A DNA stretch of 64,000 nt. Source: Flavipsychrobacter sp. (lineage in GTDB: Bacteria > Bacteroidota > Bacteroidia > Chitinophagales > Chitinophagaceae). The position numbers and the translations under genes are program-made. Where the stretch lies: contig JAFIGV010000024.1 of assembly GCA_017849575.1 (NCBI GenBank), forward strand, positions 97,536-161,535. The letters run 5' to 3'. Below the pieces are notes generated by a model. That model saw only the letters and a list, made by a program, of their open reading frames with translations, did not search any database and was not told the DNA's origin. How positions within the stretch are numbered: position 1 is the first letter of the stretch; each line of letters begins with the position of its first letter. Positions 1 to 9,726 of this stretch are shown here, piece after piece.

Positions 1-34
1 TTTCATTACATTTATCTAACTAACTTTAAATTGT

Positions 35-1114
35 ATGAAAATTGTTAACGCGGCTATACTATGCCTTTTATCAACAAATTTGCTTGCTCAGCAATGGAAT
101 GGATCAACAAACACCACCGGACAAATATCACGAAGTGGTGATGTGTTAGTAGATTGGCCTGGCAATCTAAGCATAAATAAAAATTCAATTCAGTCTGTTC
201 ATATTGGGCCGGCTTGGGGAGGTGGCGGATTATGGGGGCAAGGTTATTTAGGCTTTAATTTGTTTAGAAACACAAGCGGAGTTTGGCCCTATAACACAGA
301 TGGCTCAAGTAATTCAGGCGGTGTAATGTTTGTAAGGGCTGGAGGAGATTTTGTATTTTCTTGTAAGACAACAGTTGGTACAGGATCAGGAACATTAAGC
401 GATGCTCAAATTACTGACAATACGAAATTCCAAATAACTTCAGATGGTACGGTAAGAGTCGGTGGAGATTACATACAAAGAGTTTCAATTGGCCCTGCGT
501 GGGGTGGCGGCGGAATTTATGGGATGGGATATATTGGCTTCAACCTATTTCGGAATAAAGCTGGAGGGTGGGATTATGTAAACAACGGTGCTACTAACGG
601 TGGTGTTGTCATGTATTCCGGTGTAAATGGCGATCTATTCTTTTCGACAAAAGCAAGTACAGGCGCAACTTCTGGAACCTTGTCTGATGTAGACATTGTC
701 AATAACTCTGTATTTAGAATCAATTCAGACGGCAAATTAATAATTGGCAAACCAGTTAATGGACCTACCCCATCACTATCATGGAACACCGTCAATAGCT
801 ACAAACTATATGTAGAAGGGGGCGTACTAACTGAGAGAGTCCGCGTAGCGGTAAAAAACACAAGCTCCTGGGCAGACTATGTTTTTGCGCCAACTTACCA
901 ATTACTACCGCTGCCTGCGCTTCAAAAATATATTGCGGAGCATAATCACTTGCCGGAAGTACCATCTGCTACTGAAGTAGTAGCCAACGGGCTTGACATG
1001 GCAGAAATGGATGCAAAGCTATTGATGAAAGTTGAAGAGTTAACACTTTATTTACTGCAACAACAAAAAGAAATTGACGAATTAAAAGCACAATTGAAAA
1101 ACCAAAAAAATTAG
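35..1114 (+). CDS. Secreted tail-fibre-like protein with two internal repeats
   Basis: The first 18 or so residues form a signal peptide (MKIVNAAILCLL to LLAQQ). Residues about 57-141 and 152-235 are two copies of one module, each opening with IGPAWGGGG, followed by GYxGFNLFRN and closing with SDGxxxxG. The C-terminal 75 residues match a tail common in Bacteroidota secreted proteins: a WxDYVF segment, an HLPEVPSA motif, then KVEELTLYLLQQQKEIDELKA, a probable coiled coil. That tail resembles the end of phage tail-fibre and peptidase-S74-type proteins but has no obvious S74 catalytic domain. It is followed 5 nt later by a lipoprotein gene and then a T9SS protein gene, probably as one transcript. 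The function is unknown; a cell-surface structural or adhesive role is inferred. Confidence 0.75.
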   Translation: MKIVNAAILCLLSTNLLAQQWNGSTNTTGQISRSGDVLVDWPGNLSINKNSIQSVHIGPAWGGGGLWGQGYLGFNLFRNTSGVWPYNTDGSSNSGGVMFVRAGGDFVFSCKTTVGTGSGTLSDAQITDNTKFQITSDGTVRVGGDYIQRVSIGPAWGGGGIYGMGYIGFNLFRNKAGGWDYVNNGATNGGVVMYSGVNGDLFFSTKASTGATSGTLSDVDIVNNSVFRINSDGKLIIGKPVNGPTPSLSWNTVNSYKLYVEGGVLTERVRVAVKNTSSWADYVFAPTYQLLPLPALQKYIAEHNHLPEVPSATEVVANGLDMAEMDAKLLMKVEELTLYLLQQQKEIDELKAQLKNQKN

Positions 1115-1119
1115 GTACA

Positions 1120-1773
1120 GTGAAAGCACGATTGACACGATTGATATGCCTTCTTGTTGTTAGTATAATCGGTTGCAAAAAGAAATATACCCATACCGTA
1201 CTGGACCAAAGTCTGAAAGATAAATACAGCTGGAAAAAAGATAGTTATTGGGCGATGGTCAATAGCGCATCAGGAGAACCAGACACCCTATGGTTGACGG
1301 AAGATGTAACAGTTCATCTAAACTACCAAAACTCATCCTCGAATTCCTATGAAAGTATGGTGATGCATTTCATAGAATTAGAACATCAGTATGATAAACT
1401 GGATACTTTGCTTTGGAACATTACCATTGGTCCAGGCAGGTATGGCAGCTCCCTCGGCTTTTCACCGCAACCAATGCACGGGAAATCGGACAGCAGCCAA
1501 TACTATCCTTATCCTGAATTTTATTTTTATCCTTTTAACCCGGAGCCCTCATTCACCTACACAGGCAAACGCCTTGATGCAATACCGGTTGAGGAAATAG
1601 AAATACAGGGCATAAAATATTCAAATGTGTATACCCTTAAATATTCTACGCCTGGCGATGCAAAAGCTGACACAATTATTTGGAGTAATGAAATTGGCTT
1701 TTTGAAAATTGTACAAAACAATTTTTACCGTCACTCCAGTCGCGAACTAACATTCTATAACATTATCAAATAA
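1120..1773 (+). CDS. Predicted lipoprotein, unknown function
   Basis: The gene begins with GTG 5 nt after the upstream stop. The N-terminus (basic residues, hydrophobic core, then SIIGC) is a type II signal peptide with the lipidated cysteine at about residue 19. The rest of the 217 residues is hydrophilic and rich in Tyr, Ser and Thr, with no family I recognise. It sits between a tail-fibre-like protein and a T9SS protein with 5-6 nt gaps, so it is probably co-transcribed. An outer-membrane-anchored surface or periplasmic role is inferred from the lipobox only. Confidence 0.65.
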   Translation: MKARLTRLICLLVVSIIGCKKKYTHTVLDQSLKDKYSWKKDSYWAMVNSASGEPDTLWLTEDVTVHLNYQNSSSNSYESMVMHFIELEHQYDKLDTLLWNITIGPGRYGSSLGFSPQPMHGKSDSSQYYPYPEFYFYPFNPEPSFTYTGKRLDAIPVEEIEIQGIKYSNVYTLKYSTPGDAKADTIIWSNEIGFLKIVQNNFYRHSSRELTFYNIIK

Positions 1774-1779
1774 ACAAAA

Positions 1780-4071
1780 ATGAAAAAGCTGATAACTTTC
1801 CTCTTCGCATTTGGTAGCGTCTTCGTAATTAAGGGACAGGGATGGTATAAAAACTATGAAAAGTACTGGTGGTATAGATATCGCCTTGTGAATGATTTTA
1901 TGAAAATTGGTTTGGGCAATGGTGAGAGCATCCCTGCTTATAAACGGATAAGGGGTGACAAGTATTTAGACTGGGGCGATGCTACTCAAGCCTTGGGCCA
2001 TTATTTAGCAATGACGGCAACCGAGTACAGGATACTTGAAAATAACGGCTGGAATACGAACCGCTCCTTTCAAGAAAACTTTTTTGCTATAAAGGCTTTC
2101 GAACGACTTGATCAAAATGCAGAATCTTACTGCAACGATATTCATGGAACCTATCCAAATAATCCATCGCCGTCGTCGTCGGACCTTAATGGCTTCTTTA
2201 TCCGGGACGATGTTGCGGACAATTTTGTAACTAACAATATTCAACATTTCAACAGACCTGGTATAATCAATACAAACCCAGTTGGAAATAATAGCATTCA
2301 AATTAATGTTGAAAATTACGCTTGGATAAACATAGATGGCGCGTCAAGCTCTTACAATAACAGAGCGCTTATTACCCCTTCCGACTGGTCTTCGATGTAC
2401 TTTACCCAACGTAATTCGCTTTCTCCGTCTCCCGCAGTAACGGGTGATGCCCCTCAGTATCCTCAGGAAGAGTCGCAAGACCAGTTATCTGAAATATTTG
2501 TGGGACTTGCGCTCTCATATTATAGTGTATGGCCCAACGCTTATTATTCGATGCAGAACGTCTATAGAAGCATAAATTGGGCAGGTACTGGACCAAACCC
2601 CTGGATAATTAAAAACACCTTGACAAATCATTGTGTTTATGGAGTTGATGGTTGGAAAAATTACTTTGCACCTGGATACGGGTGCTCCGCAGGTGGAGCG
2701 ATAATGGTTACGTCCGCACCGGCAGCTGCAAAAGGGGCTGACATGATTGCCGGAAGTAATTATAGCACCTCTGGGCTTCTCACAACAGCGAGCGGTTTCG
2801 AGCCTGCCTTTCAGGCGACTCAAGCGTTTAATAGCCCCGAAATAATGTTCCAGGAATGCTATGTCGCATTTTCCAGAAACTGGGAAGTTGGTATCCCGAC
2901 ACCTTTTGGTACGATAAGTCTGACAAATACTTCATGGAAAACAATTAGGGATCATGCTATGTCACATGATTGGCGTACCCCCCATTTACCTTTAATATAC
3001 AAACTAAATTATCCGGGGGGCGGCGTTGGTTATTGTCATGAATGCCATGGAGGTTTGTCATATGAGCAGTTATTAGACTTGTCTTACCCCTGTGGGAACT
3101 TCAATTATTCGAGTGAAGTCGATCAGCTATGGGGTGACCGAGAATGGTCGTCTATTGACCGTTTGGGATTTGCGTTCCAAAGAGGCGACAAGAATAATTG
3201 CGAATTTAATAACGTTGATTACATGGAATTGTTTAATCTATACAGTTTGGTTGACGGTAACTATCTTAAATGGATTATTAACCCCTATTACGAAGACAAT
3301 TTCAAAGTAAACTACCCGGATTACAATAACAATGGTTCACATTCAAATAAGTTAAAATTGAATTATCTTGAATACCTTGGCGCCTCCAATACCGTTACGA
3401 ATAATGGAGATGTGACTTACCGGGGAGCAAAAGTTATTGACTTGAAAAAAGGCTTCCAAGTTGAGTACGGTGGATTTTTTGAAGCCTATGTACAGGACTA
3501 TTCCTGCTCAAGTGAGAATGAATATCACTATGCCGAATTAACAACTGGTGAGGGCGAAAATTTACATTCAGCGATTATAGAATACAACCCGACTAATACT
3601 CTTTATCAAAGTGAACAAGAAAGAACGAATATTTCCAACGAATATTATTCAGAAGATACAGCCGCTGACTACATTGTAACAGACGAAATAATGTCTCAAT
3701 ACCTTGATTCACTTCAAATAGAAATGAGAAACTCTGAAAATGCTGATCTACTTTTCGAGACGTATCCCTACCTTTTTAGTTCTAGCAAAGCTGAAAGAAA
3801 GACCACGGTAAACGTGGGCAATACATCAAAACCTTTCTTTTCCGTTTATCCGGTTCCCAACAATGGTATTTTCACAATCCAAGTTTATGATATCGATGAG
3901 TATGATGTGATTATTTACAATTTAAACGGAACAGAAGTTTTCCATCAGAAAATATTAAACAAAACAGAGTTTGACATAATCTTACCCAACACAGTTACTT
4001 CAGGTTTATACCTATTAGCGGTAACAAGCCGAACTTTTAAGGGTGAGAAAACTATTACGGTAATCAGATAA
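1780..4071 (+). CDS. Large T9SS-secreted protein, unknown function
   Basis: This 763-residue protein has a signal peptide (MKKLITFLFAFGSVFVIKG). Near residues 62-110 there is a helical-looking stretch (YLDWGDATQALGHYLAMTATEYRILENNGW) of the type seen in alpha-helical toroid proteins of Bacteroidota; I cannot assign a catalytic class. A HECHGG motif lies near residue 425. The last ~75 residues are a T9SS type A sorting domain: FSVYPVPNNGIFTI, a central IYNLNG strand, then SGLYLLAV and a Lys/Arg-rich end. The protein is therefore expected to cross the outer membrane by T9SS and be released or anchored at the surface. It is the last gene of a three-gene cassette with 5-6 nt spacing. Confidence 0.75.
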   Translation: MKKLITFLFAFGSVFVIKGQGWYKNYEKYWWYRYRLVNDFMKIGLGNGESIPAYKRIRGDKYLDWGDATQALGHYLAMTATEYRILENNGWNTNRSFQENFFAIKAFERLDQNAESYCNDIHGTYPNNPSPSSSDLNGFFIRDDVADNFVTNNIQHFNRPGIINTNPVGNNSIQINVENYAWINIDGASSSYNNRALITPSDWSSMYFTQRNSLSPSPAVTGDAPQYPQEESQDQLSEIFVGLALSYYSVWPNAYYSMQNVYRSINWAGTGPNPWIIKNTLTNHCVYGVDGWKNYFAPGYGCSAGGAIMVTSAPAAAKGADMIAGSNYSTSGLLTTASGFEPAFQATQAFNSPEIMFQECYVAFSRNWEVGIPTPFGTISLTNTSWKTIRDHAMSHDWRTPHLPLIYKLNYPGGGVGYCHECHGGLSYEQLLDLSYPCGNFNYSSEVDQLWGDREWSSIDRLGFAFQRGDKNNCEFNNVDYMELFNLYSLVDGNYLKWIINPYYEDNFKVNYPDYNNNGSHSNKLKLNYLEYLGASNTVTNNGDVTYRGAKVIDLKKGFQVEYGGFFEAYVQDYSCSSENEYHYAELTTGEGENLHSAIIEYNPTNTLYQSEQERTNISNEYYSEDTAADYIVTDEIMSQYLDSLQIEMRNSENADLLFETYPYLFSSSKAERKTTVNVGNTSKPFFSVYPVPNNGIFTIQVYDIDEYDVIIYNLNGTEVFHQKILNKTEFDIILPNTVTSGLYLLAVTSRTFKGEKTITVIR

Positions 4072-4143
4072 ACATTGCATATTTTTTTAATGACCCCTCT
4101 ATCGCCATTTCACAGAAGTAAGACGTTGTCATAAATGCTTGGC

Positions 4144-4169
4144 GCTGGTTCGTGTCCGCACGAACCAGC
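4144..4169. terminator. Perfect 11-bp hairpin between convergent genes
   Basis: GCTGGTTCGTG (4144-4154) and CACGAACCAGC (4159-4169) pair perfectly around a 4-nt loop. The hairpin lies between the T9SS gene on + and the small gene on -, so a two-way terminator is plausible. No clear T-run follows on either strand, so a dispersed palindromic element is equally possible. Confidence 0.45.
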
Positions 4170-4194
4170 CCTCAATTAAAGCTCAATTCCGCCC

Positions 4195-4437
4195 TCACTT
4201 TCTCCCAACTTCCTTTTCCAGCATATCACTAACTGCCAGCACCAGGCTATAAGGCAATTCATTGGCTTCCTCACCTACTACATCATAACGGCCTAATGCG
4301 GACCAGGTCATAAAAAATCGGGGGAAACCGGAGATGTTCACTTCGTAATACAAACCATCTTTGCGCATATGCGGCAGCACCACCGCCAGTACGCGCAGTT
4401 TGTCATAGTGTACGGTGACCGAAAAATTTCTTGGCAT
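4195..4437 (-). CDS. Small conserved-looking hypothetical protein
   Basis: This 80-residue protein has no signal peptide or membrane segment and no family I recognise. Its start codon overlaps the stop of the upstream rhodanese gene in a TAATG arrangement, which argues strongly for translational coupling and for the gene being real. The overlap suggests a role linked to the rhodanese lipoprotein, but nothing in the sequence says what it is. Confidence 0.55.
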   Translation of the reverse strand: MPRNFSVTVHYDKLRVLAVVLPHMRKDGLYYEVNISGFPRFFMTWSALGRYDVVGEEANELPYSLVLAVSDMLEKEVGRK

Positions 4438-4817
4438 TACTTCCCTGCTACTACTTCTTTACCTGCGGCTTCCCATGCCATAATACCACCTTTGAGCTCC
4501 ACCACATTCTTAAAGCCTTTTTCCTTTAGCGTGGTATAGGCAATATGGCTGCGATGACCAGAGCGACAATACACATACACCGGCTTGCTTTTATCAAGCG
4601 TGGCTATGTTGGCGTCGAAACCTTCGTCATTTACATTCATCAGCTTCGCATTCTTAAGATGTCCCTCAGCGTACTCATCGGGTGTGCGCACGTCTATGAG
4701 CTGCACATCTTTTTTCGACATGCCTTTTTCAAATGCTTCCACGGTAGTGGTCTGCGCCGTAGAACATCCCAATCCAAAGAAAGAAAGGAAACCAAAAACG
4801 AATAACAGCTTTTTCAT
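4437..4817 (-). CDS. Rhodanese-domain lipoprotein
   Basis: This 126-residue protein is a single rhodanese domain on a lipoprotein signal peptide (lipobox ending in Cys18, LGCS). The family shuttles sulfane sulfur on an active-site cysteine; here the active-site loop is CRSGHRS with Cys84. The usual N-terminal strand IDVRTPDEYAEGHL is present at about 41-54. It should be anchored in the periplasm or outer membrane. The gene is coupled to the downstream 80-residue protein by TAATG overlap and is divergent from the M1 aminopeptidase genes. A TAGTTTTG -7 box lies just upstream. Confidence 0.85.
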   Translation of the reverse strand: MKKLLFVFGFLSFFGLGCSTAQTTTVEAFEKGMSKKDVQLIDVRTPDEYAEGHLKNAKLMNVNDEGFDANIATLDKSKPVYVYCRSGHRSHIAYTTLKEKGFKNVVELKGGIMAWEAAGKEVVAGK

Positions 4818-4829
4818 GCCCTAAAAATA

Positions 4830-4859
4830 CAAAACTATGATGGCGGTTCCGTGACTAAA
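4830..4859 (-). promoter_or_regulatory. Bacteroidota-type promoter for the rhodanese gene
   Basis: Read on the minus strand, TAGTTTTG (4837-4830) fits the TAnnTTTG -7 consensus, and TTTA (4859-4856) lies 18 nt upstream as a weak -33 element. The start codon of the rhodanese gene lies 12 nt downstream of the box. Confidence 0.5.
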
Positions 4860-4914
4860 GTCGCGGCGGTTTCTTTAGATTTACAAACCGGCTATCGAAT
4901 GGCAGGAAAAGAAA

Positions 4915-6867
4915 ATGAAAAAGATCTGGATGATTGCGCTCTTGTGCGTAGGAGCTGCGGAAATATCGCTCGGGCAGGAAAACGATGCCTCGCAGATATG
5001 TGCCAAACAAAGGATACGGGACCACCAGATATGGGCCAAAACCACCGTTGCCGATCCGGCAGAAGACAGCTACGATGTGACCTACGTGCGTCTCAACATT
5101 AAAGCAAATAACCTTTCGGTAGGCCTTGCCGGAGATGTCATCACACAGGCAAAGGTAGTGGCAGGTTCTATGCCAAGCTATGTATTTGAGCTGAATAATC
5201 AATACATCATTGATTCGGTGCTGGTAAACGGACAAAACTGCCCGGTGACCCATAATGGTGACGTGCATACGGCAACCCTGGCAAATCCACTGTTGCAAAA
5301 TGCTGCTTTTACCGCACAGGTTTTTTACCATGGCGCCATCAATCCCGGCACTGCTTTTTACAGTACGGGCATTCGCAATCAATCTTCACCGACCTGGGGC
5401 AATAGCGTTACTTATACCATGAGCGAGCCCTATGAGTCGAAAGACTGGTGGCCGGTAAAACAATCGCTGACGGATAAAATAGATTCTGCAGACATATGGA
5501 TTGCTGTTCCATCGGGTTTGAAAGCGGGCAGCAATGGGATACTTACCGGCATTAATGTAATGCCCAACTCAGACTGGCGCTACGAATGGAAAAGTAGGTA
5601 TCCTATTGACTATTACCTCCTCTCTTTCTCCGTGGCTTCTTATGTTGACTACTCGTTTTACACGCAGTTGCCCAATTCCAACGATTCCGTTCTGGTTCAA
5701 AACTATGTCTATGACAATCCACAAACCCTGCCCTATTTCAAAAACAGAATTGACTCTATCGGATTGATGATCCAATATCTTTCTCAACTATTTGGTAAAT
5801 ATCCTTTCTGGCAGGAAAAGTACGGGCATTGCATGGCTCCGCTGAGTGGTGGCATGGAACATCAGACCATGACGACCCTTGGGAATTTTGGAACAACACT
5901 CTCCGTACACGAATTGGGGCACCAATGGTTCGGCGACAATGTGACCTGTCAGACCTGGAAAGACATCTGGCTCAACGAGGGCTTTGCATCGTACACGGAG
6001 TATCTGTATGTAGAACATTTTTGGTCGCCGGCAGCGGCCTACCTGTACATGTTCGACAAACATAATAAGGTATTGATGGACACGGCAGGCAGTGTATATG
6101 TTGACGATACAACAGACGAAAACAGAATTTTCGACGATCGGCTTACCTACGACAAAGGCGCCTCCATCGTACACACCTTACGCTTTGTGTTCAACAACGA
6201 TAGTCTGTTCTTTGCGGCCCTGCAAAATTATCAGCAGCAATATGCACACCATACGGCTACTACCGAAGATTTCAAAAATTCAGTTGCGCAAACGCTGGGG
6301 CAAAACCTCGATACATTTTTCAATCAATGGATATATGGCGAAGGGCATCCTATTTACAGCGTACATTGGAATCAAGTCGGTAACTGGGTCTTTGTACAGT
6401 TAGATCAGACTACTTCGCATCCATCGGTGACAGCCTATAACACACCGCTGGAATTTCAATTCTTTTCTCCGCAAGGTGACACTATTGTCCGGGTTCAGAG
6501 CAGCCAGCTTTCGCAAAACTTTTCTTTTTACTGGAGCAGGTCCATGTCGGGTATGACTATAGATCCTAATGACTGGATATTGAATGCCTTTGGATCCATC
6601 ACTCAGGATCCGACACTGGGCGTGGATCAGATCAAGAACGTACACCGTGCCACCGTGACTCCTAACCCTACAAAGGGCAACTGGCTGATAAAAAATACGG
6701 GCGAAGACTGTGTATGGCAACTGACGGATGTAAACGGAAAGATGCTAGGGACTGGCACGGCAAGCGGTGAAGCTACCATTCCGGCAGATCAATTACCCTC
6801 AGGCATTTATCTGCTACGGATCCGGCAGGGGAAAGCTGTTGAAAACATTAAGCTCATCAAACAATAG
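4915..6867 (+). CDS. M1-family zinc aminopeptidase with T9SS sorting domain
   Basis: The 650-residue protein starts with a signal peptide. It has an N-terminal beta-rich region and the M1 (gluzincin) catalytic domain: exopeptidase motif GGMEH near residue 311 and zinc site HELGH (His332, Glu333, His336) with Glu355 in WLNEGFASY. The C-terminus (about 575-650) is a T9SS type A sorting domain (VTPNPTKGNW to SGIYLLRI). It should cleave N-terminal residues from peptides outside the cell. A close paralogue follows 6 nt downstream, so the pair is one transcript and a tandem duplication. The start at 4915 follows an AGGAAAAG purine run, and the signal peptide supports it. Confidence 0.9.
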   Translation: MKKIWMIALLCVGAAEISLGQENDASQICAKQRIRDHQIWAKTTVADPAEDSYDVTYVRLNIKANNLSVGLAGDVITQAKVVAGSMPSYVFELNNQYIIDSVLVNGQNCPVTHNGDVHTATLANPLLQNAAFTAQVFYHGAINPGTAFYSTGIRNQSSPTWGNSVTYTMSEPYESKDWWPVKQSLTDKIDSADIWIAVPSGLKAGSNGILTGINVMPNSDWRYEWKSRYPIDYYLLSFSVASYVDYSFYTQLPNSNDSVLVQNYVYDNPQTLPYFKNRIDSIGLMIQYLSQLFGKYPFWQEKYGHCMAPLSGGMEHQTMTTLGNFGTTLSVHELGHQWFGDNVTCQTWKDIWLNEGFASYTEYLYVEHFWSPAAAYLYMFDKHNKVLMDTAGSVYVDDTTDENRIFDDRLTYDKGASIVHTLRFVFNNDSLFFAALQNYQQQYAHHTATTEDFKNSVAQTLGQNLDTFFNQWIYGEGHPIYSVHWNQVGNWVFVQLDQTTSHPSVTAYNTPLEFQFFSPQGDTIVRVQSSQLSQNFSFYWSRSMSGMTIDPNDWILNAFGSITQDPTLGVDQIKNVHRATVTPNPTKGNWLIKNTGEDCVWQLTDVNGKMLGTGTASGEATIPADQLPSGIYLLRIRQGKAVENIKLIKQ

Positions 6868-6873
6868 AAAAAC

Positions 6874-8796
6874 ATGAAGGCCAAATTTATTACTGCCCTT
6901 GGCATGTTTGCCCTGATGCAAAGCGCCTACGGACAGCCGCATCCGCCACGTGGCTATGCAAAAACCACCGTGGCCATGGCACAGGAAGATGACTATGATG
7001 TGCAGTACATCAATCTGGACCTCGATGCAACAAATCTTTCTACAGCCATCAGCGGACATGTGCGTACTGTAGCAAAAGTGGTTGCGCCTTCGATGACGGA
7101 CTATTACTTTGAACTCAGCGATCAACTGACCATTGACTCGGCCAGGGTAAACGGACAGACCTATAGCGTGACAACAAGCAATACTTATGTGAGAAAGATC
7201 AGCCTCTCTACGCCCCTGCTCCAAAATGCCGTCTTTCAGGCCGATATTTATTACCATGGCGCACCAACGGGTGGAACCGGATTTTTTACCAATGGCATCT
7301 TACATCAAACCGACCCTATCTACGGCAAGCAGGTTACCCACACCGTTAGCGCAGCCATCCATTCGCGCGACTGGTTTCCATGCAAGCAATCTCTGACAGA
7401 TAAAATTGACTCTGTTGACAGCAGAATCACCGTACCGCTCGGCCTTGAAGTGGCGGGCAACGGAATATTGACAAACGTGACACTTAACGGTGCTACAAGC
7501 AGCTTTAGCTGGGCTATGCGTTACCCGGTTGACTATTACCTCATTTCGTTTGCCGTTGCGCCCTATCGCCAGTATAGATACTACATGCATTTTGCCAACA
7601 GCACAGACTCCATGCTCATTCAAAACTTCGTTTATGATGATGTGACGATCATGCCGCAACATCAGGATGAGCTGGACAGTATTGCTACAGTGATCAATTA
7701 TTTCTCTTCACTTTTTGGCCGTTATCCGTTCGACAAAGAAAAGTTTGGCATCTGCATGACCCCGCTCGGAGGGGGTATGGAAAATCAAACGATGGTATCT
7801 CTTGGCTCACTCGATATGGAGTTGATAGCCCATGAGCTCTCCCATCAGTGGTGGGGCGACTATGTAACCTGCCAGTCTTTGCAGGACATGTGGCTCAATG
7901 AAGGTTTTGCAACGTATTGCGAGCAACTGTTTGTAGAGCACTTCCGGAGCGCCGCCGCCATGCGCAGCAAACGTATGGCCGTACACAACTCTGTGATCGG
8001 AGCGCCCGGCGGATCGGTGTATGTGGACGATACCACACACGAGTCGCGAATATACAGCGGCAGGCTTACCTACAACAAAGGCGCCGCGGTAGCCCATATG
8101 CTGAGATATCAGATCAATAACGACTCGTTGTACTTTGCAGGGCTACAGAGCTACCAGCAACAGTACGCCAACAAAACTGCCACTACCGAAGACTTTAAAC
8201 AGGTGATTGCACAGACGTCGGCCACCAATCTCGACAGCTTTTTCAACCAATGGGTCTATAAGGAAGGTCTTCCGCTTTACTATGCCCAATGGGCGCAAAA
8301 TGGAAATACCGCCGTGGTGAAACTTACCCAGAACACCAGTATGCCCTCCTCTGTCAGTCTTTTTACAACTCCGGTAGATATTTTACTGCAGGGGAAACAC
8401 GGAGATACGCTCATCCGGGTGCTCAACGATCACAATCTGCAGTGGTACAGTTTTCCATGGTCCGACACTATGGTGGGAATGGTTATTGACCCGGAAGATC
8501 ATATCCTCAATAAAACAATGAGCATTACGCAAAACACGGCTATTCTTTCTGTAAACGAACTTGGGCAGGCAGCCGTGGAAATATTTCCCAATCCCGCGCA
8601 AAATGCCTGGCAGATTCGTAAGCTGGTGCCCGGCACGGAACTTACGCTTTACGACATGAACGGCAGCAGGATATGGCATGGCATGAGCGATAGCACCTCT
8701 GTTTCTATACCCGCATCTTTACTTCCCCCTGCAGGCTATATGCTCACGATATCTATTGGCGGCAACAATCACAGCTACAAGCTTGTGAAACAATAG
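6874..8796 (+). CDS. M1-family zinc aminopeptidase, tandem paralogue, T9SS-secreted
   Basis: This 640-residue paralogue of the preceding gene has the same layout: signal peptide, M1 catalytic domain with GGGMENQTM, zinc site HELSHQWWGD (His320, Glu321, His324) and Glu343 in MWLNEGFATY, and a C-terminal T9SS type A domain (IFPNPAQNAW to AGYMLTI). All catalytic residues are intact in both copies, so both are likely active, possibly with different peptide preference. Similarity to the neighbour runs throughout, including the DSxxI and YYHGAxxxGT segments, which indicates duplication rather than domain sharing. TerC follows after 20 nt and may be co-transcribed. Confidence 0.9.
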   Translation: MKAKFITALGMFALMQSAYGQPHPPRGYAKTTVAMAQEDDYDVQYINLDLDATNLSTAISGHVRTVAKVVAPSMTDYYFELSDQLTIDSARVNGQTYSVTTSNTYVRKISLSTPLLQNAVFQADIYYHGAPTGGTGFFTNGILHQTDPIYGKQVTHTVSAAIHSRDWFPCKQSLTDKIDSVDSRITVPLGLEVAGNGILTNVTLNGATSSFSWAMRYPVDYYLISFAVAPYRQYRYYMHFANSTDSMLIQNFVYDDVTIMPQHQDELDSIATVINYFSSLFGRYPFDKEKFGICMTPLGGGMENQTMVSLGSLDMELIAHELSHQWWGDYVTCQSLQDMWLNEGFATYCEQLFVEHFRSAAAMRSKRMAVHNSVIGAPGGSVYVDDTTHESRIYSGRLTYNKGAAVAHMLRYQINNDSLYFAGLQSYQQQYANKTATTEDFKQVIAQTSATNLDSFFNQWVYKEGLPLYYAQWAQNGNTAVVKLTQNTSMPSSVSLFTTPVDILLQGKHGDTLIRVLNDHNLQWYSFPWSDTMVGMVIDPEDHILNKTMSITQNTAILSVNELGQAAVEIFPNPAQNAWQIRKLVPGTELTLYDMNGSRIWHGMSDSTSVSIPASLLPPAGYMLTISIGGNNHSYKLVKQ

Positions 8797-8816
8797 CATA
8801 AACTAAAAACACAGCA

Positions 8817-9677
8817 ATGGTACTGGAGCATTTTGGTGATCTTTTGATACAAATAGAAAAGCAGCCTCTGGCTTCCCTGAGTATCGTCATCAATCTGATT
8901 CTGATCGAAAGTTTACTATCTGTAGATAATGCTGCTGTACTGGCCACCATGGTGCTCGATCTGCCAAAAGACCAGCGGAAAAAAGCCCTTAAATACGGCA
9001 TCTTCGGCGCATATATTTTCCGGGGTATCTGTCTCGTTTTCGCAGCCATCCTTATCCGTATCTGGTGGTTCAAGCCCGTAGGCGGCGTCTATCTGCTGAT
9101 ACTGGCCATTCGTCACTTCTTTTTTAGCAAGAAGAAAGAAGAGCATCACACTATTGACGAGGAACTGAGCCAGAAACATAAAAGCTGGCTCTATCGCAAA
9201 ACGCTCGGTGCCTTCGGCCCGTTTTGGGCTACCGTGATACTGGTGGAACTCATGGACCTTGCCTTTTCCATAGACAATGTAATCGCAGCAAATGCCTATA
9301 CCAAAAATATCATCCTCATCTGGGCGGGTGTGTTTATAGGCATCCTGGCTATGCGCTTTGTAGCCAGCGGATTTGTAAAATTGATGGAACGTTATCCCTT
9401 CCTCGATACCTGTGCGTACCTGATCATCGGCATCCTGGGTCTCAAACTATCGCTCTCATTGATTGCACATTTTCACCCTTGTTCCGCTTTCGCTATTTTT
9501 CTGGAAGGCCCACAGGGATGTCTTTTGGCGCAGGGCAAAGACCTGCCCGAGGGCGAACATCCGAAGGTCTGGGGCGACTTCATTACTTCCTTTCTGAGTA
9601 TTGCTATTTTCTTTGTGCCTGTGCTCACTTCGCTGCTGTTTAACTTTCCTAAGAAGCATACGAAAGAAAAAAAATAA
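8817..9677 (+). CDS. TerC-family integral membrane protein
   Basis: This 286-residue polytopic membrane protein has the two TerC signature segments with acidic residues in helices: ESLLSVDNAAVLATM near residue 23 and ELMDLAFSIDNVIAAN near 143. TerC and Alx relatives have been linked to metal (manganese or calcium) export and tellurite resistance; the substrate here is unknown. A charged loop (KKKEEHHTIDEELSQ) separates the two halves. It follows the aminopeptidase pair at 20 nt and is convergent with the DUF3098 gene. Confidence 0.85.
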   Translation: MVLEHFGDLLIQIEKQPLASLSIVINLILIESLLSVDNAAVLATMVLDLPKDQRKKALKYGIFGAYIFRGICLVFAAILIRIWWFKPVGGVYLLILAIRHFFFSKKKEEHHTIDEELSQKHKSWLYRKTLGAFGPFWATVILVELMDLAFSIDNVIAANAYTKNIILIWAGVFIGILAMRFVASGFVKLMERYPFLDTCAYLIIGILGLKLSLSLIAHFHPCSAFAIFLEGPQGCLLAQGKDLPEGEHPKVWGDFITSFLSIAIFFVPVLTSLLFNFPKKHTKEKK

Positions 9678-9726
9678 AGCCGCAGATAGCTGCGACTTCA
9701 AAAGTTTTGCCGGTATATTTTTCGGA

